NCBI RefSeq assembly: GCF_000784735.1
Contig: NZ_JSYG01000021.1
Coordinates: 62,001 to 126,000 of the forward strand
Reading direction: 5' to 3'
Length of the DNA: 64,000 nucleotides
Source of the DNA: Dickeya undicola
GTDB lineage: Bacteria; Pseudomonadota; Gammaproteobacteria; Enterobacterales; Enterobacteriaceae
Shown: positions 27,262 through 36,281 of the stretch, piece by piece
Layout of the letters: the number at the start of each line of letters is the position of its first letter
Position numbering within the stretch: the first letter of the stretch is position 1
Translations under genes and position numbers: made by a program
Notes under the pieces: generated by a model
What the model saw: only the letters and a program-made list of their open reading frames with translations
Databases searched by the model: none
What the model was told of the DNA's origin: nothing

Positions 27262-27738
27262 TCACTCCCCACCGACCATTAACCGTTGCCAGAACGGATG
27301 TGTACGCAGAACATTCAACGCCTTGCCAGCCAGAATGATGATGACCGCCCCGATCAGCACCGGTGCCAGCAAAAACGACCAGCTTTGGCCTGTCAGCATA
27401 ATCAACAGCGGATTCGCGCCTGCGGGCGGATGCGTCGTTCCAGTCAACAACATGGCGCTAACGGCTAACCCACTTGCCAATGCCAGCGTCAACGGGCTGA
27501 CATCCGTCCATTGCGCAAAGCAGACACCAATCAACGCCGTAATAAAATGCCCCATAATCACATTTCGAGGCTTCGCCAGCGGGCTGGCTGGCAACCCGAA
27601 TACCAGTACCGCCGTTGCGCCGAAAGGCGCCATCAGCAATACCCAGCCAGACTGCAACGTATCGACATACGACAGCAAGCCAATGGTCAGTGCGGCACCG
27701 ATACCGGATACCACCGGGAAAATCAGTTTCTTTATCAT
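27262..27738 (-). CDS. HPP-family small integral membrane protein
   Basis: A 158-residue protein with four to five hydrophobic segments and the family signature THPPAGANPLL around residue 105. The HPP family has been tied to nitrite transport in plastids and cyanobacteria, but most bacterial members have no known role. It is divergent from a TetR gene, and two identical-armed operators lie between them, so it is the likely target of that regulator. The pair interrupts the usual rhtB-rhtC neighbourhood. Confidence 0.85.
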   Translation of the reverse strand: MIKKLIFPVVSGIGAALTIGLLSYVDTLQSGWVLLMAPFGATAVLVFGLPASPLAKPRNVIMGHFITALIGVCFAQWTDVSPLTLALASGLAVSAMLLTGTTHPPAGANPLLIMLTGQSWSFLLAPVLIGAVIIILAGKALNVLRTHPFWQRLMVGGE

Positions 27739-27760
27739 ACGTGACTCCTAAACACCAAAA

Positions 27761-27803
27761 GTAGACAAGTCGGTCTACACATAAAGTAGACAAATTGGTC
27801 TAC
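27761..27803. promoter_or_regulatory. Two TetR-type operators in direct order
   Basis: GTAGACAAGTCGGTCTAC (27761-27778) and GTAGACAAATTGGTCTAC (27786-27803) share perfect GTAGAC/GTCTAC arms and start 25 bp apart. They lie between the divergent HPP gene and the tetR gene. TAGAC-N-GTCTA palindromes are typical of TetR-family sites. Confidence 0.85.
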
Positions 27804-27833
27804 CTTTGTCAATATATCGTCAGGAGGCCAGCA

Positions 27834-28391
27834 ATGAACGACAAACGACAGCAACTGATCACCACAGCCCTGGCATTATTCAATCAGAAAGGCATTAATT
27901 CGGTCGGTATCAACGAAGTGCTTGAGGTTTCGGGAATCGCTAAAAAGACCCTTTATCACCATTTCCCCGGCAAAAACGAGCTGGTACTCGCGACGCTGGC
28001 GTACCGGGATCAGATCTTCATGACCTGGTTATCTTCTGCGCTGGCGCAGGCTGCGACGCCGAATGAGGTTGTGCAACGCCTGTTTCATGCGCTGACCGAC
28101 TGGTTCAGGGGAGAGGTTAAGGAACTGAGCGCATTTCATGGGTGCTTTTTTATCAATACGGCGGCGGAAATCCGCGATCCTTCCAGCCCGATCGCGCAAT
28201 ATTGCCGTGAGCACAAGCAGAAAGTGCGCCGGTTGCTGCAACAGCATTTACCCACGGCGAGCGAAGCCTTTATTGACCTGCTGTGTTTACTGAAAGAAGG
28301 GGCTATCGTGGCGGCTTTTGTCGGTCAGGACCCTGATGCCGCTGAAAAATGCATTCCACTGGCGGAACACGGGTTAACGACGGCGACCTGA
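27834..28391 (+). CDS. TetR/AcrR-family transcriptional regulator
   Basis: The predicted product has 185 residues. The N-terminal helix-turn-helix reads RQQLITTALALFNQKGINSVGINEVLEVSGIAKKTLYHHFPGKNELV (residues 4-50, in part), followed by a ligand domain with AFHGCFFINTAAEI. The start at 27834 follows AGGAGG. It resembles the YxaF/LmrA-like branch by eye, which is a guess. It probably represses itself and the HPP gene through the two operators upstream. The ligand is unknown. Confidence 0.88.
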   Translation: MNDKRQQLITTALALFNQKGINSVGINEVLEVSGIAKKTLYHHFPGKNELVLATLAYRDQIFMTWLSSALAQAATPNEVVQRLFHALTDWFRGEVKELSAFHGCFFINTAAEIRDPSSPIAQYCREHKQKVRRLLQQHLPTASEAFIDLLCLLKEGAIVAAFVGQDPDAAEKCIPLAEHGLTTAT

Positions 28392-28520
28392 CAGGCGAGG
28401 TTGACGCACTATCTTGCCGACCTTGCCGACTCCAGCGGCTGCCGGAGCGCAACACTCCCGGCGACCCGGCCGGGAATCAGCACCGCGAACACCAGCCAGT
28501 GGTAAAAAGGCAGGTGGAAT

Positions 28521-29150
28521 TTAACGCGAGATAATCAGGTGGATGCCGAACCCGGTGAACAACACGCCCGCCAGACCGTCTACCCATTTCGCCAGCCGCT
28601 GGTAGCCGCGGCGCATCACCGGCAACGCGAACACCAACGCTACCAGGCTGAACCACAGCAACGTTTCCAGCGAAATCAGGGCAAACAGTCCCCAGCGCGC
28701 CGCCGCGTCCACATCGTCACCGACAAACAGCGAGAACACGCTGCCAAAATAGATCAACGCCTTGGGGTTGGACAGGTTAGTCAGAAAACCACGCATGAAG
28801 GTTTTGCCCCGCTGCGGCAATGCTACTACCGTCACATCGCCTTCCTGCAATTCACGCTTACGCAAAGCCGAACGCAGCATCTGCCAGCCCATCCAGCACA
28901 GATACAGGCCGCCGCCGATCATGACCAGACGGTGCAGCCACGCCATACGCTCCAGCAGCAGATGCAGCCCCATCAGCGCGATAGCGGCCCATACCAGCAC
29001 GCCCAGCGTAATCCCCAGGACGCCCATCAGCGCTTCACGACGGGAACGGCTGACCGCCGTCTGAGAGACGAAAAAGAAATCCGGGCCCGGACTCATCAGC
29101 GCAATCAAGTGCACCAGCGCTACCGTGAGAAACAACATCAACATATTCAT
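28521..29150 (-). CDS. rhtC: Threonine exporter RhtC
   Basis: A 209-residue LysE-family exporter with the signature LIALMSPGPDFFFVSQTAVSRSRREALMGVLG and about six membrane segments. E. coli RhtC has 206 residues and lies beside recQ as here. The 129 bp between the tetR stop and the rhtC stop hold nothing I can name. Confidence 0.9.
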   Translation of the reverse strand: MNMLMLFLTVALVHLIALMSPGPDFFFVSQTAVSRSRREALMGVLGITLGVLVWAAIALMGLHLLLERMAWLHRLVMIGGGLYLCWMGWQMLRSALRKRELQEGDVTVVALPQRGKTFMRGFLTNLSNPKALIYFGSVFSLFVGDDVDAAARWGLFALISLETLLWFSLVALVFALPVMRRGYQRLAKWVDGLAGVLFTGFGIHLIISR

Positions 29151-29204
29151 TCCTTTTTTTACATGCCAGAACAGGCGAAGACCCGGCCAGCAGACTAAGC
29201 CGCC

Positions 29205-31034
29205 TCAGTCGTCACCATTATCTAAATGATCGCGAATCAACGTCATAAAGGGGGAGCCAAAACGCTCCAGTTTCCGCTGCCCGACGCCATTGACCGCCAA
29301 CAGCTCGCTGGCGGTGACCGGCAACAGTTCGGCCATTTCTAACAATGTGGCGTCGCTGAACACCACGTAGGGCGGAATATTGTCTTCGTCGGCAATGGAT
29401 TTACGCAGTTTGCGCAGCTTGGCGAACAGTTTGCGATCGTAATTGCCGCCGTAGGTTTTCTGGCTGGCACGCGGCTTGCTCAGGCTGACGACGCGCGGCA
29501 CCGCCAGTTGCAACGGCACTTCGCCACGCAGCACCGGCCGTGCTGACTCGGTCAGTTGCAGCGCGGAGTGATGAGCGATGTTCTGCGCCAGCAACCCCAG
29601 GTGGATCAACTGACGCAGGATGCTGACCCACTGCTCCTGGGTTTTATCCTTACCCAGGCCGTACACCGGCAGTTTGTCGTGACCGAATTCGCGAATGCGC
29701 TGATTATTGGCACCGCGCAGCACTTCGGCGATGTAACCGATGCCGAACCGCTGCCCGACGCGATAAACGCATGACAACGCTTTCTGCGCGTCCACCAGCC
29801 CATCGTAGCGTCGGGGCGGGTCGAGACAGACATCGCAGTTGCCGCACGCTTGCTGGCGGTTTTCGCCAAAGTAGTTGAGCAATACCAGGCGGCGGCAGGT
29901 CTGCGCTTCGGCAAACGCGCCCATCGCATTCAGTTTGTGCCGTTCGATATCCAACTGCATACCGGCCGGTTTTTCTTCCAGACAACGACGCAACCAGGCC
30001 ATGTCCGCCGGGTCGTAGAACAGCGCCGCTTCAGCGGGCAAGCCGTCGCGCCCGGCACGGCCGGTTTCCTGATAGTAGGACTCGATATTGCGCGGGATGT
30101 CGAAGTGCACCACGAAGCGCACATTCGGTTTGTTGATCCCCATGCCGAACGCCACCGTAGCGACCACCACTTGCAGGTCATCGCGCAAAAACGCCTCCTG
30201 CACCTGAGCGCGACGCTCGTTTTCCAGCCCGGCGTGATAAGCGCCAACGCTCAACCCACGGTTTTGCAACCGGGCGCACAGGTCTTCCACTTTGGCTCGG
30301 CTGTTGCAATATACGATACCGCTCTTGCCGCGCTGCCCTTGCACAAACAGCCACAGCTGATCGAGCGGTTTGAATTTTTCCACCAGCGTGTAGCGGATAT
30401 TGGGACGGTCAAAACTGCTGATATTGACCAGTGGGTCACGCAAATCCAGCAGACGGGCGATATCCTGACGGGTGGTTTCATCGGCGGTGGCGGTCAGCGC
30501 CACAATCGGCAACGCGGGCAACTGCTGCTTGATCTGCCCCAGTGCGCGGTATTCCGGGCGAAAATCGTGCCCCCACTGGGAAATGCAGTGCGCTTCGTCG
30601 ATGGCGATAAGCGTCGTGTTCCAGTGCGTCAGTTGCTCCAGAAACCCGTCGGTGGTGAGGCGTTCCGGCGCAATATACAGCAACTTCAGTTCACCGCGAC
30701 GGCAGGCACTGAACACCTCCTGCTGCTGCTCACGGGTCTGGGTGGAATTGAGGCAAGCCGCCGCTACGCCATAAGCCTGCAACTGATCGACCTGATCCTT
30801 CATCAGGGAAATAAGCGGTGATACCACCAGCGTCAACCCGTCCAGCACCAGCGCCGGAATCTGATAACACAGGGATTTCCCCCCGCCGGTCGGCATAATC
30901 ACCAGACAGTCGCGCCCGCTGATGGCAGCATTGATGATGTCCTGCTGACCCGGCCGGAATTGCTGGTAACCGAAGGTTTCACGCAGCACCTGCATCGCCA
31001 GCGTTTCTTTATTCAATACTTCTGCCGTAGACAC
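29205..31034 (-). CDS. recQ: ATP-dependent DNA helicase RecQ
   Basis: A 3'-5' helicase of the RecF recombination route. The 609 residues equal the E. coli length. Motif I is [16 protein letters not shown], motif II is [20 protein letters not shown], motif VI is [11 protein letters not shown] zinc site ([19 protein letters not shown]), the RQC winged helix and a C-terminal HRDC domain (about 530-605) follow. The order recQ next to pldA and rhtC is that of E. coli. Confidence 0.96.
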   Translation of the reverse strand: MSTAEVLNKETLAMQVLRETFGYQQFRPGQQDIINAAISGRDCLVIMPTGGGKSLCYQIPALVLDGLTLVVSPLISLMKDQVDQLQAYGVAAACLNSTQTREQQQEVFSACRRGELKLLYIAPERLTTDGFLEQLTHWNTTLIAIDEAHCISQWGHDFRPEYRALGQIKQQLPALPIVALTATADETTRQDIARLLDLRDPLVNISSFDRPNIRYTLVEKFKPLDQLWLFVQGQRGKSGIVYCNSRAKVEDLCARLQNRGLSVGAYHAGLENERRAQVQEAFLRDDLQVVVATVAFGMGINKPNVRFVVHFDIPRNIESYYQETGRAGRDGLPAEAALFYDPADMAWLRRCLEEKPAGMQLDIERHKLNAMGAFAEAQTCRRLVLLNYFGENRQQACGNCDVCLDPPRRYDGLVDAQKALSCVYRVGQRFGIGYIAEVLRGANNQRIREFGHDKLPVYGLGKDKTQEQWVSILRQLIHLGLLAQNIAHHSALQLTESARPVLRGEVPLQLAVPRVVSLSKPRASQKTYGGNYDRKLFAKLRKLRKSIADEDNIPPYVVFSDATLLEMAELLPVTASELLAVNGVGQRKLERFGSPFMTLIRDHLDNGDD

Positions 31035-31186
31035 GCCTTCACCGCTTTCACGTTATTTACTGCCCTGAAAAAGTTATTCACCGCTTTCGAAAAAAGCAAA
31101 CAGGCGCTATTTTCAGCGCCGCCCGCTAAAACTGCAACGCCTGTCGCCGGGTTTTCTGCGACAGCCCGCAGCCCTGCCGACCGGTG

Positions 31187-32056
31187 CTAGAACATATCGT
31201 TGAGCGTGACGCCAATGCCGTAGCGGGTCTGGCGGTGATTGTAGTCAATCAGCGACTCGCCGTAACCGCTAAATACCTTGGTATAGAAACGGACATGATC
31301 GCTGATTGGGTAGCTCCATCCCAGCTCGCCGCCGCCGTAACCGGAATTCCAGTTATAACGCCCCTCGGCGCTGAAAATACTGTCTCCCCAGTGGTAGCCA
31401 ACCCGCACCCGATAGTGTCCCATATACCGGGTAATATCCGGGTTGTCGTCATCGCTGTCGCTCAGGCGAACCCAGGGTTTCACTTCAACCTGCCAGTTAC
31501 CGTTCTGCGCCATCAGACGGGCATAGACCCGGTTCCAGCTGCGCGAGGTCGGGTCGGCACGTCCGTTGGACTGATGATTGAACCCCATCTCCACATCGCG
31601 CAGCGTCCAGCCAGCAAAACGGTAATCCGTCGCCCAGCCAAGAAACAGTTGTGGCTCGTAGTTGGTTTCACGAAACGGAGTCGACTCGCTTTTGTTGGAC
31701 ATCTGCCACCAGGAACGCTGGGTATAAGACGCCCCCAACAGCGAATTCTCCCCAGCAATGCCGCGCCACAATGGGAAACCAAGACTGATCTGGAAATTCA
31801 CTTCATCTTTGCGGGCATCATCGGCCCAGCTATAGCTCTGAATCGCCTGTTTATTGATATTGCTGGTGTAGGTGTAAAGCAGGTAGTTGCTTTCATAAGG
31901 GTAGAGTATGAACGGCGTATCATGTTTCTGCAGCAGCCCGGCGATAATACTGCCCGGTACGGCCGGAGCATCATGAATGTCCTGAACGCGGGCTTCCTGC
32001 GCCTGAGCGGTCGTCGCCAGCATCAGCGCAACAACCATCCCACCTGATTTATACAT
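31187..32056 (-). CDS. pldA: Outer membrane phospholipase A
   Basis: A 12-strand outer-membrane barrel that hydrolyses phospholipids which reach the outer leaflet. The 289 residues equal the E. coli length. A signal peptide (MYKSGGMVVALMLATTAQAQ) is followed by the mature protein. The catalytic region GFNHQSNGRADPTSRSWNRVY has the His, Ser and Asn residues of the active site, and the protein ends in an aromatic residue (NDMF), as outer-membrane barrels do. I chose the ATG at 32056; the longer frame to 32140 lacks a signal peptide start. Confidence 0.95.
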   Translation of the reverse strand: MYKSGGMVVALMLATTAQAQEARVQDIHDAPAVPGSIIAGLLQKHDTPFILYPYESNYLLYTYTSNINKQAIQSYSWADDARKDEVNFQISLGFPLWRGIAGENSLLGASYTQRSWWQMSNKSESTPFRETNYEPQLFLGWATDYRFAGWTLRDVEMGFNHQSNGRADPTSRSWNRVYARLMAQNGNWQVEVKPWVRLSDSDDDNPDITRYMGHYRVRVGYHWGDSIFSAEGRYNWNSGYGGGELGWSYPISDHVRFYTKVFSGYGESLIDYNHRQTRYGIGVTLNDMF

Positions 32057-32280
32057 GCGCGTAATCTCCCAAAGGGTCAAGGTAGTTATGTGAATCGGAT
32101 AACAAACTGAAAACAATAGCGGATAGTGTACACAGGTCACCCGCGCCGCGCAGTCATCCTGTTGTTATATCGACCTGTGGTAGCAAGAAAGCATAACGAC
32201 GCCTAAAATAACAACTTATTAACCTGTAAATACATAAAAATTAACCAGCTTACCCTACAGGTGCGAAAAGAGGCTCACAC

Positions 32281-32751
32281 ATGCTTACTACACCGCTTAC
32301 TCAGGACATGCTACGTCAGCGTATCAGCGATATTTTCATTTATCAGATGCCCTTCAATCAGGAGTTGGGGCTCACACTGGAGGCATTTTCACCGGATGCG
32401 GTCACGCTAAGTTTCCACCATCAGAACAAGCTGGTGGGCAACGCGTTGCAGCACATCCTGCACGGTGGCGTGATTGCCGCCGGGCTGGATGTCGCGGCGG
32501 GTTTGGTATGCGTGGGCAGCGCACTGCTGCGTCATACGACGCTGAGCGAGCAGGACCTGCACCAACGATTGTCGCGCATGGGCACCATCGACCTGCGGGT
32601 AGATTACCTACGCCCCGGCCGTGGCGAGCACTTTACCCTGACCAGCCAGTTACTGCGTAGCGGCAATAAGATCGCCGTGGCACGGGCCGAATTGCATAAC
32701 GAAAAACAGTCGCATATCGCCAGCGCTATCGCCACCTATATCGTTGGCTAA
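32281..32751 (+). CDS. yigI: Hotdog-fold thioesterase-like protein YigI
   Basis: The 156 residues match E. coli YigI in length and in position between pldA and rarD. The hotdog fold shows [26 protein letters not shown] and the C-terminal [19 protein letters not shown]. coli YigI has been reported as a long-chain acyl-CoA thioesterase. A region of about 220 bp upstream, AT-rich near 32200-32240, holds its promoter. Confidence 0.88.
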   Translation: MLTTPLTQDMLRQRISDIFIYQMPFNQELGLTLEAFSPDAVTLSFHHQNKLVGNALQHILHGGVIAAGLDVAAGLVCVGSALLRHTTLSEQDLHQRLSRMGTIDLRVDYLRPGRGEHFTLTSQLLRSGNKIAVARAELHNEKQSHIASAIATYIVG

Positions 32752-32851
32752 AGGGCACATCGAACGGGTTTTGATCAACACACCGCGTCAAGACACCCGT
32801 GCCGTGGTCCGGTACACTGGATGTTCACTGCGTTTATCTGGTTTCTTATCA

Positions 32852-33772
32852 ATGAGTATGCCACAACACCGCCAGGGGGTGCTGTTTGCCCTCGGCGCTT
32901 ACATCATCTGGGGAATTGCCCCGGTTTATTTCAAACAGCTCGGGCAAGTACCGGCTGATGAAATTCTCAGCCACCGTATTATCTGGTCGTTCTTTTTCAT
33001 GCTGTTGCTGCTGAGCCTCAGCCGCAAGTGGGGTGTAGTGCGCAACGCCTGTCGCCGACCACGCCAGTTATTATTGCTGGCAATTACCGCGATTTTGGTG
33101 GCCTGTAACTGGCTGACGTATATCTGGGCAGTCAATCACAACCATATGCTGGAAGCCAGCCTGGGTTACTTCATCAACCCGCTGGTCACTGTGCTGCTGG
33201 GAATGCTGTTTCTTGGGGAGCGCTTTCGCCCAACGCAATGGCTGGCGGTGCTGTTGGCCATGTGCGGCGTACTGGTGCAACTGTGGACGCTCGGCTCGCT
33301 GCCTGTGATTGCACTCACGCTGGCCTTCAGTTTCGGATTTTACGGCCTGCTGCGTAAAAAGATCGCTATCGACGGCCAGACTGGCATGTTGTTCGAAACA
33401 CTGTGGTTACTGCCCGCCGCGCTGATTTATCTGGAATGGCTGGCCGACTCGCCCACCAGCCACCTCAGCCAAAACCCCATGTCGCTGAATGTGCTGCTGA
33501 TGGCAGCGGGCGTCGTCACTACCGTACCACTGCTGCTGTTTACTGCCGCCGCCATACGCCTGCGGCTGTCTACACTGGGTTTCTTTCAGTATCTGGCACC
33601 GACGCTCACCTTCCTGCTGGCAGTGCTGGTATACGGTGAAACCATTACGACAGACCGACTAATCACTTTTGCCTTCATCTGGCTGGCACTGGTGGTATTC
33701 ACGCTTGATGCACTCTATACCCAGCGGCGATTACGCCGCGCCAGCCACAGCGTGGCGCGAAATGTAACGTGA
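32852..33772 (+). CDS. rarD: EamA-family permease RarD
   Basis: An inner-membrane protein of the drug/metabolite transporter superfamily with ten membrane segments and 306 residues (E. coli 296). It follows the E. coli sequence closely, e.g. RQGVLFALGAYIIWGIAPVYFKQ and HMLEASLGYFINPLVTVLLGM. The start is uncertain: ATG at 32852 or 32858, neither with a strong ribosome site; an open frame reaches back into yigI. Its 3' end overlaps the AbrB-family gene on the other strand by 42 bp. Confidence 0.9.
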   Translation: MSMPQHRQGVLFALGAYIIWGIAPVYFKQLGQVPADEILSHRIIWSFFFMLLLLSLSRKWGVVRNACRRPRQLLLLAITAILVACNWLTYIWAVNHNHMLEASLGYFINPLVTVLLGMLFLGERFRPTQWLAVLLAMCGVLVQLWTLGSLPVIALTLAFSFGFYGLLRKKIAIDGQTGMLFETLWLLPAALIYLEWLADSPTSHLSQNPMSLNVLLMAAGVVTTVPLLLFTAAAIRLRLSTLGFFQYLAPTLTFLLAVLVYGETITTDRLITFAFIWLALVVFTLDALYTQRRLRRASHSVARNVT

Positions 33773-34789
33773 CAAAATCGGGCTGAAAATCAGGGTGGAG
33801 AACAGGCGCAACGTCTGCATGGCGATAACAAACGCGATATCCACCCGACTCCCCGCAGCAATAATAGCAATGGAATCCAGCCCGCCGGGGCTGGTCGCCA
33901 GATAGGCGGTCAGGATATCCACCGACAGCAGATGCGTCAGCATTAGCGCCATTCCACCGCACAGCAGCATTAGCGTGACAATCGACATCATCATTTTCGG
34001 CAGGGTACGCAGCGCCAGCAAAAAGACGGGGCGGGTAAACGACAGGCCGACGCTCCAGCCGATCAGCGCATAGGCCAGCGCCAGCAGCCATTCCGGTGTC
34101 TGTAATGCCAGCGTGCCGGAGGAGTGCAGCATGGAACCGATGATCATCGGCCCCAGCAGTTGGCCGGAAGGAATGCGCAACCGTCGCCCAATCCAGGCAC
34201 CACTAAACGCCACCGCTAACGTCGCCGGGAAGCGCCAATCCAGCGAGGGAAACCAGACCAGCAGCGCACTATTGGCCTCCGCGCCTTGCCCGAGACTGGC
34301 ACGCGCGACAAACGCCGCGGCCGCGGTCACCATCAGCACGCGCAGGTACTGCATGAACGCCACCAGCCGTACATCAGCACCGAAGTCTCCTGCCATCGCC
34401 ACCATCGCCGACGCGCCGCCCGGAGACGCGCCCCAGGTGCCGGTCGTGCCCGGTAGCTCGCTGTAGCGCATCAGCAGCCAGCCTGACAACCCGCTGGCAA
34501 CCAGCGTCGACAATAGAATAAACAGGACCAACGGCCACTCTTTCACCAGCGGCGTCAGGATAGACAGGGAGAGACTTTGTGCCACCAGACAACCCAACAC
34601 GGCATTACTGGCGAAAAACAGCGGACGGGGAATACGGATGGTGGCACCGTTCAGCCCCATCATCACCCCTACCAGCATCGGCCCCAGCAGCAGCGCCGCC
34701 GGAACATGGTAAATCTGCAGACCAAAACCCAACACCAACGAAACCGCCAGCAGCATGAACCATTGTGTCGACGCGGGAAATCTCTCCAT
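33731..34789 (-). CDS. AbrB-family (PF05145) integral membrane protein
   Basis: A 352-residue membrane protein with two repeated halves. Each half has about five segments and a GPMLVG / GPMIIG-type loop (LLGPMLVGVMMGL and LLGPMIIGSMLHS) and a PGG loop (GASPGGASAMVAMAGDFGADV and TSPGGLDSIAIIAAGS). This is the AbrB family, often mis-called ammonia monooxygenase; the substrate is not known. The ATG at 34789 is preceded by AGGTG. Its last 42 bp lie antisense to the end of rarD. E. coli has no such gene here, so it is a lineage-specific neighbour. Confidence 0.88.
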   Translation of the reverse strand: MERFPASTQWFMLLAVSLVLGFGLQIYHVPAALLLGPMLVGVMMGLNGATIRIPRPLFFASNAVLGCLVAQSLSLSILTPLVKEWPLVLFILLSTLVASGLSGWLLMRYSELPGTTGTWGASPGGASAMVAMAGDFGADVRLVAFMQYLRVLMVTAAAAFVARASLGQGAEANSALLVWFPSLDWRFPATLAVAFSGAWIGRRLRIPSGQLLGPMIIGSMLHSSGTLALQTPEWLLALAYALIGWSVGLSFTRPVFLLALRTLPKMMMSIVTLMLLCGGMALMLTHLLSVDILTAYLATSPGGLDSIAIIAAGSRVDIAFVIAMQTLRLFSTLIFSPILSRYISRHAVAGAA

Positions 34790-34962
34790 GCACAGCACCT
34801 GTTACAACATCAAAGCAGAGGCGTAATTCTACCCCGGAAGCCCGTCAAACGGGCATCTATCCGTGCGAAATCTGTCCGTTATCAAAAATTGTCGCAGGAA
34901 AGAAAACCAGGGACTCGTTGGCCTTGCGGGCAACGAGTCTCCTGTCAGAGAGGGGGGTGACG

Positions 34963-35913
34963 TTACAGCCAGTTACGGCGTTTGAAATACAGGTACGGAG
35001 CCAGTCCAGCCAGCAACATCAACAACATCGCGCCGGGATAGCCGTAGGCCCATTTCAGTTCCGGCATGAATTCGAAGTTCATACCATAGCTGGATGCCAC
35101 CAACGTCGGCGGCAGGAAAACAACGGATACCACCGAGAAGATTTTGATAATGCGGTTCTGTTCGATATTGATGAAACCCATCGCCGCCTGCATCAGGAAG
35201 TTAACTTTCTGGAACAGCGATTCGTTATGCGGCAACAGGGATTCGATGTCGCGCAGGATCTCACGCGCCTGTTCCAGCTGACTGCTCGGCAACCGGGCGC
35301 GGCGCACCAGGAAATTGAGTGCACGCTGGGTATCCATCAAACACAGCCGGACTTTCCAGCCGATATCTTCCTGCTCTGCCAGCGTCGATAGCGCGTCGTC
35401 ATATTCGTCGCCCTGACGGCCGTCCATGATCACCCGGCTTAAGGATTCCAAATCGCTGTAGATGTTTTCGATTTCGTCCGCCAGCTGCTCGATTTTAGTT
35501 TCGAACAGGTCAAGCAGCAGCTCATAGGCGTTGCCGTCAACCAGCGTCTGAGCGCGGGCACGCATCCGATAGAGACGGAAAGCAGGCAGCTCGCGCTCAC
35601 GCAACGTATACAAACGGCCATCACGAATGGTGAACGCCACGGTGGAGTTACCGGCGTGATCATCCGCGTCTTCATAAAAGAAAAAGGAGTGAATGTGCAG
35701 GCCGTCTTCATCTTCGAAAAAACGGGCCGATGCCTCAATGTCTTCCAGTTCCGGTCGGGTCGCCAGGCTTTGCCCCAGCTGATTCTGCACCAAATCTCGC
35801 TCTTCGACGTCCGGCTCGACCAAATCCACCCATAGCGAGGTAGTCAGGTCATTGCTTTCATCAAGTTCCAGACGAGTTAAACGGCAGTTATCGAGTTTAA
35901 ATGCGCTCAGCAT
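34963..35913 (-). CDS. corA: Magnesium/cobalt transporter CorA
   Basis: The pentameric Mg2+ channel of the inner membrane. The 316 residues equal the E. coli length. The large N-terminal cytoplasmic domain is followed by two C-terminal membrane helices, with the selectivity motif YGMNFE between them and a basic end FKRRNWL. I chose the ATG at 35913, which gives the conserved start [19 protein letters not shown]; the longer frame to 35964 is not conserved. Confidence 0.96.
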   Translation of the reverse strand: MLSAFKLDNCRLTRLELDESNDLTTSLWVDLVEPDVEERDLVQNQLGQSLATRPELEDIEASARFFEDEDGLHIHSFFFYEDADDHAGNSTVAFTIRDGRLYTLRERELPAFRLYRMRARAQTLVDGNAYELLLDLFETKIEQLADEIENIYSDLESLSRVIMDGRQGDEYDDALSTLAEQEDIGWKVRLCLMDTQRALNFLVRRARLPSSQLEQAREILRDIESLLPHNESLFQKVNFLMQAAMGFINIEQNRIIKIFSVVSVVFLPPTLVASSYGMNFEFMPELKWAYGYPGAMLLMLLAGLAPYLYFKRRNWL

Positions 35914-36281
35914 AAGCCATGCTCCCAAAATGTAACAAAGAGGGACAAAACGCGATTGAAACACAGAAACAGGGTGGAAAAGTCACCATCAGGTTTCAGG
36001 CCGTGAGACGGTGCTGACTCGATGCGACAAACAATATCGCTGACAACCTCTAAGGCTATCAGCACAGGGAAGATAGCCTTAGAAGTGATACCTAATCAGT
36101 AGGTTATTGAGCCAGTATCGACTGGGTGTGTCCAAGGCGTGGGTCCTCCGGGAATAATGATGCGCGCATGTTACGCCGAGATGAAAAAGGCTGTCAACAG
36201 ACAAACAGGTGATTAGTCTGTGTCCAACCGTAACATCCGATGAGCACAGACTGAACACCCCGCGGTCATAGGCTCGACAGC
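35914..36281 (-). promoter_or_regulatory. corA leader region with a strong hairpin
   Basis: There is no gene in these 368 bp between uvrD and corA. TAAGGCTATC (36051-36060) and GATAGCCTTA (36072-36081) form a perfect 10-bp stem with an 11-base loop. No T-run follows in the corA direction. It may end uvrD transcripts weakly or structure the corA leader. In Salmonella the corA leader carries a short peptide gene corL; I could not identify one here with certainty. Confidence 0.5.
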
